A DNA stretch of 64,000 bases. Origin: Desulfococcaceae bacterium (GTDB taxonomy: Bacteria; Desulfobacterota; Desulfobacteria; Desulfobacterales; Desulfosalsimonadaceae). Each line of letters starts with the position of its first letter. The stretch's first letter is position 1. The stretch covers positions 1 to 64,000 of the forward strand of contig JAQYVU010000010.1 of assembly GCA_030145385.1 (NCBI GenBank), written 5' to 3'. Position numbers and translations under genes: made by a program. Shown here piece by piece: positions 53,202 through 63,292 of the stretch. Under the pieces are notes generated by a model. It did not search any database. It had not been told where the DNA came from and was given only the letters and a program-made list of their open reading frames with translations.

Positions 53202-54365
53202 ATGACACACAAAACAGAAAAAAGACCCCCTTTTCGTTTACTCGTTGTTATCAACGATCTGAGGCCCGGAGGGGCTGAACTCACCACATGTAAATTATTA
53301 AACAGACTAGAGCCATCCCTGTTCTCATGTGTTGTTTGTTATTTGGGGGGATCAGATGAGTTGAAGTATCTTTATGAGAATAATGGCCATAAAGTATTAT
53401 GCTTAGAGACACGGAAAAAAGGAGTTCTGGCTAATACCAGAGAAATTATCAGAGTTATTCGAAAAGAAAACATAGATATCGTATCAACGCATTTGTACCC
53501 TTCCAACTTATGGGGACCATTAGCTGCCAAGCTCATGAATAAACCTGTAATCTCATCTCTTCATAGTATATTGAGTCATAAAGGCATTAAAGGGCTCATG
53601 CTTGAAGGACTATTTCTGAGACTTTCCGATAAAATACGTGTTGTCGCTGATGTTATAAAAAAAGATGTAAAAAAATATTACAAGATTCCTCAAAAAAAGA
53701 TCGTTGTCATCAAAAATGGAAGATCCCCGGAAAAATTTACGCAATTTAAATTACAGCCAGACGAAAAGAAAAACTTAAAACATTCACTGGGTCTTTCGGA
53801 CGATTCAATAATCATCGGTATGGTAGCGAGCCTGACACCTCAGAAAGGACATGTTTATTTACTCAACAGTTTTACAAAAATCAAACAGTCACTGCCTGAA
53901 GTGAAGTTGCTTCTGGTGGGTGATGGCATTCTGTATCAACAACTCCACAATATAACTAAAGAAAGAAATATATCAAAAGACGTCATTTTTGCCGGGAATC
54001 ATCCTGACGTCAGAGGATTTATTGATATAATGGATATTTTTATCCTTTCCTCGATTCGAGAAGGCTTATGTAATGTTCTGATCGAGGCAATGATGATGAA
54101 AAAACCGATCATCGCCACCAATGTAGGCGGCAATAAAGAATTAATAAAAAACAAAGAGAACGGAATGCTGATTGAACCTTATAACACAACGAGCATTGCC
54201 GAGGCGGTTATTTCGCTTTATAATAACAAAACAAAAATGCGTCAATTCGGTGAAAAAGCGCAAAAAGTGGCAGTTACCCATTTTGATATCAACCGTAAAG
54301 CGATTGAGTTTCAAAATATTTTACTGGAACTAGTCAGGTCAGATCGATCAATGAGAACAAGCTGA
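53202..54365 (+). CDS. GT4 glycosyltransferase
   Basis: A 387-residue GT-B enzyme with NDLRPGGAELTTCKLLNRL at the N-terminus (the WcaL/ExpE-like acceptor side). The C-terminal domain has IGMVASLTPQKGHVYLL, KLLLVGDG, ILSSIREGLCNVLIEAM and PIIATNVGGNKEL. These are classical GT4 donor-site features, with E-x7-E present as EGLCNVLIE. It is separated from the previous gene by the inverted-repeat element, and the next gene follows after 6 bases. Confidence 0.92.
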   Translation: MTHKTEKRPPFRLLVVINDLRPGGAELTTCKLLNRLEPSLFSCVVCYLGGSDELKYLYENNGHKVLCLETRKKGVLANTREIIRVIRKENIDIVSTHLYPSNLWGPLAAKLMNKPVISSLHSILSHKGIKGLMLEGLFLRLSDKIRVVADVIKKDVKKYYKIPQKKIVVIKNGRSPEKFTQFKLQPDEKKNLKHSLGLSDDSIIIGMVASLTPQKGHVYLLNSFTKIKQSLPEVKLLLVGDGILYQQLHNITKERNISKDVIFAGNHPDVRGFIDIMDIFILSSIREGLCNVLIEAMMMKKPIIATNVGGNKELIKNKENGMLIEPYNTTSIAEAVISLYNNKTKMRQFGEKAQKVAVTHFDINRKAIEFQNILLELVRSDRSMRTS

Positions 54366-54371
54366 ATCATT

Positions 54372-55598
54372 ATGTCTATAGCAGGTACTAAAATAAAATC
54401 CGCCTCAATCTGCTTAATTTCCAGGCGTTTTCCCCCTCAATACAGTGGGGCAGGACAGCAGGCCCTGACCCTGGCTCGACAATTAATCAAACAGGTGCCT
54501 TTGTTTGTCGTATGCGAACATACAAACAAACGGAATCAGGTCGATCATATTGACGGTGTGCCGATTTACCGTTTGAAATCTTCTAATAAGTCATATCCTT
54601 TCGGTCTTGAAAAAATTTTCTTTGCCATTCGGCTCCTGTTTTTTCTAATTTCAAAACGTCATGAATTTACCATTATTCATTGTATCGGCAGCAGTTTCAT
54701 CCTGATCCCGGTTATGATCATTGCAAAATTATTTAATAAAAAAGTATGTGTAAAGCTTACCCTTGCCGGACTCCAGGGGGATTCGCCGGATGCATTACGG
54801 AAAAAAAAATTCGGTAAAATAAAATATCTCGCCCTTTTAAAAGCAGACGCCGTCATCTGTGTCAGCCGGCAACTCTATAGTATCTGTACAGAAAACGGCA
54901 TCGCACACGACAAGTTGTTTTTAATCCCCAATGGTGTTGACACGGAATATTTCAAGCCTCTGGATAAAAACAAAAAACACTGGATTAGAAAGCAGCTTGA
55001 ACTACCCATTGATGCAAATATTATCTGTTTTACCGGCATTGCTGACAGACGAAAACGGATTGACATTGCCATTTCATCAGTGGCGAAGGCATTAAAAGAA
55101 ATTTCCGATCTGTATTTTTTAATTATCGGCCCCAGAGACGAGAAAGATAAGGATTTTACGGATTCTCTTGATAATATCATCCGGGAGGCCGGGATTTCCG
55201 ATAAAATCCGTTTTACAGGATATCAGCCATTTGAAAAAGCGGGACAATATATGCAGGCATCTGATATTTTTTTATTCCCATCACAAAAAGAAGGACTCCC
55301 CAATGCCCTTCTCGAAGCCATGGCCTGCGGGCTCTGCTGTATTGTGGCCGATGCCCCGCCAATGAACCAGCTAATTGACAATCAAAAAGACGGATTTCTG
55401 ATAAAACCGGTTGGGGTTAATAATGATTCTCCTCAAATAATACAACTTTACATGAAACAAAAAGAATTGATTAAAACAATCCAAACAAACGCAAGGCAAA
55501 AAATTGTAAAAGTGTATGATATTAGCGGCATCGCCATGCAATATGTTTCAGTTTATGAAAAAATAACATTTTCTATTACATGTAAAGATTCACATTGA
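54372..55598 (+). CDS. GT4 glycosyltransferase
   Basis: A 408-residue GT-B enzyme with RRFPPQYSGAGQQALTLARQL at the N-terminus. The donor domain has IPNGVDTEYFKPL, ICFTGIADRRKRID, FLFPSQKEGLPNALLEAM (E-x7-E) and a DAPPMNQLIDN turn. It is probably coupled to the preceding transferase gene (6-base gap). Donor and linkage cannot be deduced. Confidence 0.92.
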   Translation: MSIAGTKIKSASICLISRRFPPQYSGAGQQALTLARQLIKQVPLFVVCEHTNKRNQVDHIDGVPIYRLKSSNKSYPFGLEKIFFAIRLLFFLISKRHEFTIIHCIGSSFILIPVMIIAKLFNKKVCVKLTLAGLQGDSPDALRKKKFGKIKYLALLKADAVICVSRQLYSICTENGIAHDKLFLIPNGVDTEYFKPLDKNKKHWIRKQLELPIDANIICFTGIADRRKRIDIAISSVAKALKEISDLYFLIIGPRDEKDKDFTDSLDNIIREAGISDKIRFTGYQPFEKAGQYMQASDIFLFPSQKEGLPNALLEAMACGLCCIVADAPPMNQLIDNQKDGFLIKPVGVNNDSPQIIQLYMKQKELIKTIQTNARQKIVKVYDISGIAMQYVSVYEKITFSITCKDSH

Positions 55599-55628
55599 GC
55601 GACTATTTCAACAGACGAAGATAAGATG

Positions 55629-56687
55629 CTATTTTAATTTTTTCAAAGCCGCCAGATATCTTGAGACGATAGCATCAGCATTAAACCGATTTATAAGTTG
55701 AAGATTGGCAGCTTTCATCCTTTCTGAAACCTCTGGCTCAGTTAATAGCTGAAGCATTTTCTTTTCCAAAAGATCTGGCCGGTGTAAAGGTATAAAATAT
55801 CCATTCACTCCATCCTGAAATATATCCTTTACAGCCCTTATATTTGTTGCAATTATTGGCAACCCAAAATGGGCAGCCTCCATCAGCACTGTGGGCTGCC
55901 CTTCACTAAAGGAAGGAAAAACAAATGCATCAGCCTGTTGATAAAGCTTCCACAGACCATCACCGGTCACATGCCCAGTAAAGGTTACATAATTGTCTAT
56001 GCATAATTCTTTTATAGTATCACGCAACTTTGGCAATTCCAGCCCATCACCAGCAATAATAAGTGAGCACTTTTTTTTTGTAACTACTTTTGAAAAAGCC
56101 TTTGCAAGCTCAAATACACCTTTTTCTTTAATTATTCTCCCTGCAAAAAGAAAAACCGGTTCCGACCTGTCTCTTATCCCTTTGGTTTCATAAGGAGGCA
56201 TTGGCGGTAAAGGATTATGCACGACTTGAAAATTAATATCCGGCCAATATTTTTGCCATACACAGAGTTCTTCTGTTGACAACAGCAGAGCCCCTTTGCC
56301 CATTTTCAATTCAATACCGGTCCACCGTCTGAAAAAAAGGGATGAGTTAAGTTTCGATAAGTCGCTTCCATGAAACTGCAGAATCATTCTGCAGCCCATC
56401 AAAAAACTGAAAAACAATAAAGGCAAATCGCGAAGGAGTGTTTTATAATCATGTGCGGTATTTAAAACAATAACGTCGTATTCCTTTTTTAAATGCGGCA
56501 TAATTATAAAGAAATCTTTTATCCGTTCGATCACTCTTGATAAAAACAAGGTTTTTTCATCATTTCTTTTCCTGAATAAAGAATCGGCAATATACCCTTT
56601 TTTAATTAATTCTTTTATAAGTATCGGAGTAAACTTTGAAACCGGACCTCTGCCTTCCGGCGGCGGGGCTATAACTAATATTTTCAT
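55629..56687 (-). CDS. GT4 glycosyltransferase in opposite orientation
   Basis: A 352-residue GT-B enzyme with APPPEGRGPVSKFTPIL near the N-terminus and a donor domain with PVFLFAGRIIKEKGVFELA, FVFPSFSEGQPTVLMEAA and LPIIATNIRA. It is the only minus-strand gene between 38.9 and 64 kb and converges on the preceding transferase with a 30-base gap. It is either independently transcribed or was inserted into the locus. Confidence 0.92.
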   Translation of the reverse strand: MKILVIAPPPEGRGPVSKFTPILIKELIKKGYIADSLFRKRNDEKTLFLSRVIERIKDFFIIMPHLKKEYDVIVLNTAHDYKTLLRDLPLLFFSFLMGCRMILQFHGSDLSKLNSSLFFRRWTGIELKMGKGALLLSTEELCVWQKYWPDINFQVVHNPLPPMPPYETKGIRDRSEPVFLFAGRIIKEKGVFELAKAFSKVVTKKKCSLIIAGDGLELPKLRDTIKELCIDNYVTFTGHVTGDGLWKLYQQADAFVFPSFSEGQPTVLMEAAHFGLPIIATNIRAVKDIFQDGVNGYFIPLHRPDLLEKKMLQLLTEPEVSERMKAANLQLINRFNADAIVSRYLAALKKLK

Positions 56688-57126
56688 ATCAATTCTTTTC
56701 CATGTCTTCTATATGATAGTAATGAGTGAATTTTAACGCCTCCGCTATGCCCCGGGTCGACTGAGAGGACAAAAGTATGTTGAAATCTTCATTTTATTGA
56801 GTTCCATTTCGCAGATAATAAGGGAACAGAGAGATTTTGGGAATCTACGAAAGAAAGCTTCGATAGGTTCAATCATTTAGGCCTCTTCGATGACATAGTT
56901 ACCGTCAAACTAATAGTCGCCCATTTATAGTCCATTTTCAATGTAAAAAATTCGCTGTTTTCTCTTTATAGCTGCTATCCTTTTGATGAATGATTAAGTT
57001 TGAAAAAAATGAGGCAAACTTGATTATTTATGATATAAATTGACAATTTTGATACAAATATTTAAACAGGAAAGAATCCATTTTAAAAAAGCATTCAACA
57101 CCATATAGACGTATAAAAAAATTATA
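56688..57126. other. Divergent intergenic region, no gene seen
   Basis: About 440 bases between the divergent GT4 and polymerase-like genes. A short minus-strand open stretch (about 44 codons, near 56744-56878) has no recognisable product or ribosome site. Promoters for both sides must lie here, but no strong -35/-10 pair stands out. Confidence 0.4.
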
Positions 57127-58506
57127 ATGATCACATGGTCAAAAAAATATACGCTTCTGATTGGCACCGGCTATAGTTCTTTGGTTGTTCTTGCCATGAT
57201 TGGGACATTCGTATCTGACAACTATATCCCCATAGCCGTATTGACCGGTGTAATAATTTTCTTTGGATTATTTTTTATCGGTCAGACATCCTTATTTTTT
57301 TTGATTATCGCTTCCAGAATATTGCTGGATAGTATCCCGGGTATTACTTATAATAATATAATCAGTGATCTCAGCGTCATGGAGTTCTTTACTTTTGGAC
57401 TGATGCTTTTCATGACTGTCTATATATTGATAAAAAATAGTATGGAGTTCGATGAAATTGTAAAATATATGGCCATCCTCTTGTTCGGGATGTGCTTGAC
57501 AACAATTTATCAGGGGAACTATGGAGATTTTGTCTTTGTAGGCTCTCGATGGCTATATTTTTTAATCTCATATATTTTTTTTAAATATCTGCTTAAAAAT
57601 ATATCACTAAAAAACGTTTTATTGGTCATTGCACTTGCCTCAATTTACCCTTTTCTTAATCAGCTTTATTCCATTTTTACAGGTTCAGGATCAACTCATT
57701 TAGGAATATACACTAGATTTTCAGGAACATATCATCATGTTGTCAAGGTGGCCAACTACCTGACATTTGCTGTACCCGCCGCTCTGTATTTATTCGAAAT
57801 TGAAAATCGATATCGCTATAAACTTTTTTACATGGCACTTATCGGAATATACCACATCGGCATCTATTTTGCCGGATTCAGAACCAATTGGATCGCCATC
57901 GCTGCCTTTTGGTTCATTTATATTTTGTGTGTATCCAAAAAAAAAATTATTGCCTCAGGCATTTTAGGTATCATAATTATTCTACTCTGGCCATTTATCG
58001 GCGAAATTATTCTCGACAAATTGAACCCGCTGATAATCATTTTTAATGATCCGGCTCCCCTTTTTAACACTGAAAACTATCAATATAACGATTTATTGAG
58101 CTGTAGAATCAGAATCTGGACACTGAACCTCAGCCAGTTTTTCAATACTGGTTTTATCGATCAACTATTTGGCCTTGGCCTGAGATACTCCGAAAGACTT
58201 CTTACTGTTTACATGCACAATGAATATATCGGGGCACTAGTTGAAACAGGTATTGTTGGACTTTTTCTTTTTCTGTTGTGGATTTTTATATCATTAAAAA
58301 CAGTTTATAAACAAATACAATACAATCATAATTATGCATTAATTGTTTTGGCAATATTTATATCATTTTTGCTTATCGCCTGTGCGACAATGCCGTTCCG
58401 GCATATTGAAGTAATGAACTATATGGCCTTCTATCTTGCATCTGCCTGTAAGGCAAAAAGGGAATACTCTAATTCAAAACAGCAAATTAGTGTTAAAAAA
58501 GAATAG
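57127..58506 (+). CDS. O-antigen polymerase/ligase-type membrane protein
   Basis: A 459-residue inner-membrane protein with 10-12 helices. A large periplasmic loop holds RFSGTYHHVVKVANYL before FAGFRTNWIAIA, and a later loop holds GLGLRYSERLL...HNEYIGALVETGIVGL. This is the arrangement of Wzy polymerases and WaaL ligases. In this locus polymerase is more likely, but the two cannot be told apart from sequence. Confidence 0.85.
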   Translation: MITWSKKYTLLIGTGYSSLVVLAMIGTFVSDNYIPIAVLTGVIIFFGLFFIGQTSLFFLIIASRILLDSIPGITYNNIISDLSVMEFFTFGLMLFMTVYILIKNSMEFDEIVKYMAILLFGMCLTTIYQGNYGDFVFVGSRWLYFLISYIFFKYLLKNISLKNVLLVIALASIYPFLNQLYSIFTGSGSTHLGIYTRFSGTYHHVVKVANYLTFAVPAALYLFEIENRYRYKLFYMALIGIYHIGIYFAGFRTNWIAIAAFWFIYILCVSKKKIIASGILGIIIILLWPFIGEIILDKLNPLIIIFNDPAPLFNTENYQYNDLLSCRIRIWTLNLSQFFNTGFIDQLFGLGLRYSERLLTVYMHNEYIGALVETGIVGLFLFLLWIFISLKTVYKQIQYNHNYALIVLAIFISFLLIACATMPFRHIEVMNYMAFYLASACKAKREYSNSKQQISVKKE

Positions 58507-58562
58507 TTAATAATGTAACACTCAAAATTGTGTTGGGAATATTATTCGGATATTTTTATTGA

Positions 58563-59492
58563 ATGAAATCAAATGAAATACATCCAAGAATCATGGAATC
58601 ACCTAATATTTTATATATTATGGGTGCCGGCAGAAGCGGTACGACAATTATGGAGATCCTGCTTGCCAACAACCCCGGGATTACGGGTGTCGGTGAACTG
58701 ACCCATGTCTTTCGTGATCATTACAAAAAAAACATCAAATGTTCCTGCGGCAAATCAGCGGCATCCTGTTCTTTCTGGGAGGGCATTTTACATACCTCAA
58801 CCTGGAATGACGATGAAATAGACATATTGATACAAACCCTGCAAAAAGTTGAAAGCCACGCAACATTTATGCGGCTTTTTTTCAGATTCTGCCAAAAAAC
58901 CATTTTGCAACGATATTTTCATATTAACAAACACTTGTTCAATAAAATATCACTTATATCAAAAACAAAAACAATCATTGATTCATCCAAGTATGCCGGG
59001 CGGGGCCTGGCACTTTTACGATTATTCCCAAACTATACAAAAATCATCTGGATGACCCGGCCCCCGGAACAACTGGTAAAATCTTTTCACAAAAAAGGTC
59101 TTGAACAGCCGTCCAAGACACTTATTAACATTATAATCTATGATTTTTATGTTACTTTTTGCTGTAGTCTGGTAGCGTTGAAACATCCCGCATCTGTCTA
59201 TAAACTTGAATATGAAGACTTTATAAAAAATTTCGAAAAGACTTTATCAGAAGTAGAAAAATGGGCAGATATCGATCTATCCTTGACAAAATCGTTATTA
59301 ACAAATAATTCAAACTTTAAAGTCGGACATATTATTACCGGAAACCGTTTAAGAAAAAAAAAGGTAGTCAAGTTTAATCCTGATACCGGGCCGAAAGACT
59401 TAAACGCTCCTGAAAGACTAGCATCGTTAACAATAAAGTTTAATCGAACAATTATTTATTTTTTTTACAAACTGTTAAAACCAAACTACTGA
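58563..59492 (+). CDS. Sulfotransferase
   Basis: A 309-residue PAPS-dependent sulfotransferase. The 5'-phosphosulfate-binding loop is MGAGRSGTTIME (about residues 20-31), and the 3'-phosphate site is IIDSSKYAGRGLALL followed by IIWMTRPPEQLVKSFHKKG. A CSCG...CSFW cysteine pair sits in the variable loop. It probably sulfates a sugar of the exopolysaccharide or a small acceptor. It lies 7 bases before the epimerase gene. PAPS requires APS kinase activity, not seen in this window. Confidence 0.88.
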   Translation: MKSNEIHPRIMESPNILYIMGAGRSGTTIMEILLANNPGITGVGELTHVFRDHYKKNIKCSCGKSAASCSFWEGILHTSTWNDDEIDILIQTLQKVESHATFMRLFFRFCQKTILQRYFHINKHLFNKISLISKTKTIIDSSKYAGRGLALLRLFPNYTKIIWMTRPPEQLVKSFHKKGLEQPSKTLINIIIYDFYVTFCCSLVALKHPASVYKLEYEDFIKNFEKTLSEVEKWADIDLSLTKSLLTNNSNFKVGHIITGNRLRKKKVVKFNPDTGPKDLNAPERLASLTIKFNRTIIYFFYKLLKPNY

Positions 59493-59499
59493 GCAAATA

Positions 59500-60516
59500 A
59501 TGACCCATTCACAAAAAGTCATTGTCACCGGCGGTGCCGGCATGATTGGATCAAATCTTGTCAAGCGTCTTGTTTCCCAGGGCCACCGGGTGATTGTAAT
59601 AGATAATTTATGGCGGGGAAAGCTGAAAAACCTGAACGATAACAACGGTGTCCCTGTCATTGATATGGAAAATGATTTTTTCAACATAGATCTGACTTCC
59701 AATTCTGATGACTTCACACATATTTTTGAAGGTGCTGATTATATATACCATTTAGCGGACATCGTAGCCGGAATTGATTACGTTTTTAACAATGAAGGCA
59801 GTGTCTTTAGAAACAACCTGCTCATTAACTCAAATATAATAAATACCGTCAAAAGATTCCCCCCGAAAGGATTTATTTATGCAGGAACAGCATGCAGTTT
59901 TCCGGCACATTTACAAAATGAAAATTTGCCCCGGCAGTTAAAAGAATCTGATCAATACCCGGCAGCTCCCGAATCTGCTTATGGATGGAGTAAATTAATG
60001 GGGGAATATGAAGCGCTTTTAATGGAAAAAGAAACCGGAATTCCGGTTTGCGTTATCAGCATACATAATGTTTATGGGCCGCAATGTGATTTCAGTGAAA
60101 GACGAAGTCAGGTGATTCCGTCATTGATCAGAAAAGCGATTCAATACCCCGATAAGCCATTTACCGTTTGGGGGGATGGTAATCAGAGCCGAGCATTCGT
60201 GCATATCAAAGATACAGTGGAAGCTTTTATTGCAGCAAAAGACAAAGGACTTGGACATGGCGTCATCCAGATAGGTCCGGACAAGCCGACTCCCATAAAA
60301 GAAATCGCAGATATCGTCGTTCACATTTCAAATAAATCAATTGATGTTGAGTATGACACTTCAAACCTTGTCGGTGATAGAGGACGATGCGCAGATTTTA
60401 CCAAAGCAACAAAAATTCTCGGTTGGAAACCCAAGATCGCCCTTAAAAATGGTATAGAAGAACTTTATGCGTGGATAGAAAAGCAAATCGAAGATGATCA
60501 AACAACAAACGCTTAA
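59500..60516 (+). CDS. NAD-dependent sugar epimerase/dehydratase (extended SDR)
   Basis: A 338-residue protein with the Rossmann motif VTGGAGMIGSNLVKRL, a DNLWRG dinucleotide region, the active-site YGWSK (Y-x3-K), GTACSFPAHL and the C-terminal sugar-binding NVYGPQCDFSERRSQVIPS. It makes or modifies a nucleotide-sugar donor for the locus. The exact reaction (4-epimerase, dehydratase or decarboxylase) is uncertain. Confidence 0.9.
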   Translation: MTHSQKVIVTGGAGMIGSNLVKRLVSQGHRVIVIDNLWRGKLKNLNDNNGVPVIDMENDFFNIDLTSNSDDFTHIFEGADYIYHLADIVAGIDYVFNNEGSVFRNNLLINSNIINTVKRFPPKGFIYAGTACSFPAHLQNENLPRQLKESDQYPAAPESAYGWSKLMGEYEALLMEKETGIPVCVISIHNVYGPQCDFSERRSQVIPSLIRKAIQYPDKPFTVWGDGNQSRAFVHIKDTVEAFIAAKDKGLGHGVIQIGPDKPTPIKEIADIVVHISNKSIDVEYDTSNLVGDRGRCADFTKATKILGWKPKIALKNGIEELYAWIEKQIEDDQTTNA

Positions 60517-60651
60517 ACCAGAACGAAAAAGTTAAGAACAATATCAATTTTCATATATTCTGAAATTGTGGTTAATGAACTCACAAACATCTAATTCCAT
60601 TATGGTTTTTCATATCATTTTACAGCTTTTATCTTAAACATAACCATAAAA

Positions 60652-61443
60652 ATGCAAAAGAATCCAAACTTTTCAACAAACAAAGTATACAGATTTTTAC
60701 GGACACCTGTTGAAGCCATTACCTATGATATGTTTTTGAGCAAAATTGACATGTGGCTGGGCGAAAAAAAATCAAATTCCTCCCATGTTGCGCTGATCAA
60801 TGCATATTGTGCGACCTTGGCATTTCAGGATAACCGAATTTCCCGGATCTATAATGAAGCAGACCTGATCGTACCGGACGGCATGCCTTTTGTGTATTGG
60901 CTTCGATTCATCCTAAAAAGGCCCTGTGACCAACTTGATGCGACTAATATTTTGCGCAAACTTGCACAGCACGCGAAACATAAAAATTATTCATTTTATC
61001 TTTACGGCGGGCATCTTCCCGTTCTTGAACAAATGAAGTGCAATTTAGAGGCTCAATATCCTCATATAAATATTGTCGGATATAAGTCCCCCCCCTTCAG
61101 AAAACTATCTGAAATTGAAGATAAGACAATATGCGATGAAATTAACCAATTGAATCCGGATATTATTTGCATAGGGTTAGGCACACCCAAACAGGATTAC
61201 TGGATATACGATCACAAAAAAAAAATTAAAGGGGCGATAATGGTTCCTTGCGGAGCAATCTTTGATTTTTTTGGAGGCAGGATTTCAAAAGCACCTGATA
61301 TCGTATCGAAATCAGGCTTTGAATGGCTGTATCGTCTTTGTAGTAAAGATTTCAAACGATTGCTTAAACGATACACAGTTATTAATGCAATTTTTTTGTG
61401 GCATTTTTTTTTGCAATTAATTACTAACAAGGTAATACGTTGA
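60652..61443 (+). CDS. WecG/TagA/CpsF-family glycosyltransferase
   Basis: A GT26-family enzyme (263 residues). Family motifs include ALINAYCATLA, ADLIVPDGMPFVYWLRF, FYLYGG, GLGTPKQDYWI and GAIFDFFGGRISKAPDIV. It usually adds the second sugar to the undecaprenyl-linked primer, at the membrane. This fits the priming transferase encoded just downstream at 61740. Confidence 0.93.
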   Translation: MQKNPNFSTNKVYRFLRTPVEAITYDMFLSKIDMWLGEKKSNSSHVALINAYCATLAFQDNRISRIYNEADLIVPDGMPFVYWLRFILKRPCDQLDATNILRKLAQHAKHKNYSFYLYGGHLPVLEQMKCNLEAQYPHINIVGYKSPPFRKLSEIEDKTICDEINQLNPDIICIGLGTPKQDYWIYDHKKKIKGAIMVPCGAIFDFFGGRISKAPDIVSKSGFEWLYRLCSKDFKRLLKRYTVINAIFLWHFFLQLITNKVIR

Positions 61444-61739
61444 TGAGCGCATCCGAATATATCATTGTCTTCTTGGACTTTTCATTGCCTTAAAACATTC
61501 AAATAAAGACTGCCGACATTTAAAACTGTTTCTCAAATATTTAAATGGGATATCCTAAAACAGCGCCGGAACGTAAACCCGAATTAAATTTTCAAAGCGA
61601 TCGACAATTTTAACCACAATGACCCGTATAGTATTTTAATAAAGCGAGCTCTTAAATTGGAATAATTAATGATTTTCGTTCGGGCACGATACGGGTTGAT
61701 TTGTAATACCGGCAAAAACAGCCTTCATGCTATCAGAAT
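61444..61739. other. Intergenic region before the priming transferase
   Basis: About 300 AT-rich bases. ACCCGTAT (61622-61629) and ATACGGGT (61689-61696) are widely spaced inverted copies. No gene is visible; it may hold a promoter for the gene at 61740. Confidence 0.4.
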
Positions 61740-63182
61740 ATGCTAAGAGAACAAAAAAAACTCATTGAACGTATGCATCGTCTGTTGGATATTTTCCTGA
61801 CTGTACTATCTTTTGCAGGTGCCTATTTCATCAAAAAAGAAATACTGCCTGTCCCGTTTCGAGGCTTACTTGACGAACCCGATTATTCAATTCTTATTTT
61901 AATGATAATAATCATCTGGCCAATATCTTTTAAGCTTTTTGGTTTTTATTCCCCCTATCGAAAACAAACCTTTGGTCATATTTTTCTCAAAATAATAAAG
62001 GCTGTTGTTACAAACTTCCTGTTTCTCATCATGTTGATGTATCTGTTCAAAATAACTGATATCAGCCGGATCATGATGAGCATCTTTATACTGTTGAATG
62101 TTCTGCTCCTATGCCTTAGCAAAAATTTTATTTACAGAACGTTAACACATTTCAGGGCTAAAGGTTTCAACCTGAGAAATACCCTTTTGGTTGGAAGCAA
62201 AGAGGGTGCTATTGAAGTCATTGATGCTATAGGTGAACATCGGGAAAATGGATACAGGATTATAGGCTGCCTGGAGGTGGAAAAAGACAAAATTGGAAAA
62301 AGTGTGAAAAATGGAATCAAAGTAATCGACACAATCGAATCCATGGAAAGAATATTATTGGAAGAGATTGTGGATGTATTAATTTTTGCCATGCCATTAA
62401 AAAAAATAAAAAATATTGAACACTATATTTCCTTAGCTGAAGATATGGGTGTTTCTATTCGTATTCTTCCCCAATGGCATATCCGTCAGCTCGGCTATAA
62501 GCCGAATATCGGTTCACTCCAATTTGAAACATTTCTTGGTATCCCTACGATGGCTTTAATGACTACCCCAAAAGACCATCAAAGCTTACTCATCAAAAAC
62601 ATCATTGACTATATCATTGCCAGCACTTCTATCGTCCTTTGTTTGCCTGTTTTTATACTTGCGTCAATCACCATCAAATTTTCCTCAAAAGGTCCCATCT
62701 TTTTTAAACAGGAACGATTAGGCCTTAACGGTCGCAAATTTAAATTTTATAAATTCAGAACCATGGTGGTGAATGCTGAAGAAATTCAGTCAGCTTTAAA
62801 AGAAGAGAATGAAGCCGATGGCCCTGCATTTAAAATTAAAAAAGACCCCCGTATTATCCCCATCATAGGGACGTTCCTACGCAAAACCAGCCTGGACGAG
62901 CTACCCCAGATGATCAACGTGATCAAAGGAGAGATGAGTATCGTGGGACCCAGACCACCCATTCCCTCTGAAGTAAAAAAATATGATAACTGGCATAGAC
63001 GACGTCTTTCCATGAAACCCGGTATCACTTGTATCTGGCAGGTAACTCCAAACCGTAATAAGTTAAAATTCCATGACTGGATTAAAATGGATCTTGATTA
63101 TATTGACAGATGGTCCTTAAAATTGGACTTTGAGATATTGCACAAGACTATCTATGCGGTATTAAAAGCTGAAGGGTGGTAA
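61740..63182 (+). CDS. Polyprenyl-phosphate sugar-1-phosphate transferase
   Basis: A 480-residue inner-membrane enzyme of the exopolysaccharide priming family (WbaP/WcaJ-like, polyprenyl glycosylphosphotransferase). It has about five N-terminal membrane helices with a CoA-binding-like cytoplasmic domain (LLVGSKEGAIEVIDAIGEH). The catalytic C-terminus has FFKQERLGLNGRKFKFYKFR, DPRIIPIIGTFLRKTSLDELP and MSIVGPRPP. It puts the first sugar phosphate on undecaprenyl phosphate and so starts the repeat unit. Confidence 0.94.
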   Translation: MLREQKKLIERMHRLLDIFLTVLSFAGAYFIKKEILPVPFRGLLDEPDYSILILMIIIIWPISFKLFGFYSPYRKQTFGHIFLKIIKAVVTNFLFLIMLMYLFKITDISRIMMSIFILLNVLLLCLSKNFIYRTLTHFRAKGFNLRNTLLVGSKEGAIEVIDAIGEHRENGYRIIGCLEVEKDKIGKSVKNGIKVIDTIESMERILLEEIVDVLIFAMPLKKIKNIEHYISLAEDMGVSIRILPQWHIRQLGYKPNIGSLQFETFLGIPTMALMTTPKDHQSLLIKNIIDYIIASTSIVLCLPVFILASITIKFSSKGPIFFKQERLGLNGRKFKFYKFRTMVVNAEEIQSALKEENEADGPAFKIKKDPRIIPIIGTFLRKTSLDELPQMINVIKGEMSIVGPRPPIPSEVKKYDNWHRRRLSMKPGITCIWQVTPNRNKLKFHDWIKMDLDYIDRWSLKLDFEILHKTIYAVLKAEGW

Positions 63183-63292
63183 GCTGATAAAATGTTCAAA
63201 ACGCATCTGTCATATTAATGCTGACCGGATCATTATCTCTATAAATTCTTCACAAAAAGATGAACAGTTGACCAAAGCAGAAATCAAACTAA

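Noticed and set aside
56744-56878. Possible decayed transposase on the minus strand
   Set aside because: Only about 44 codons are open, no catalytic motif or terminal repeats are seen, and the match was impressionistic.
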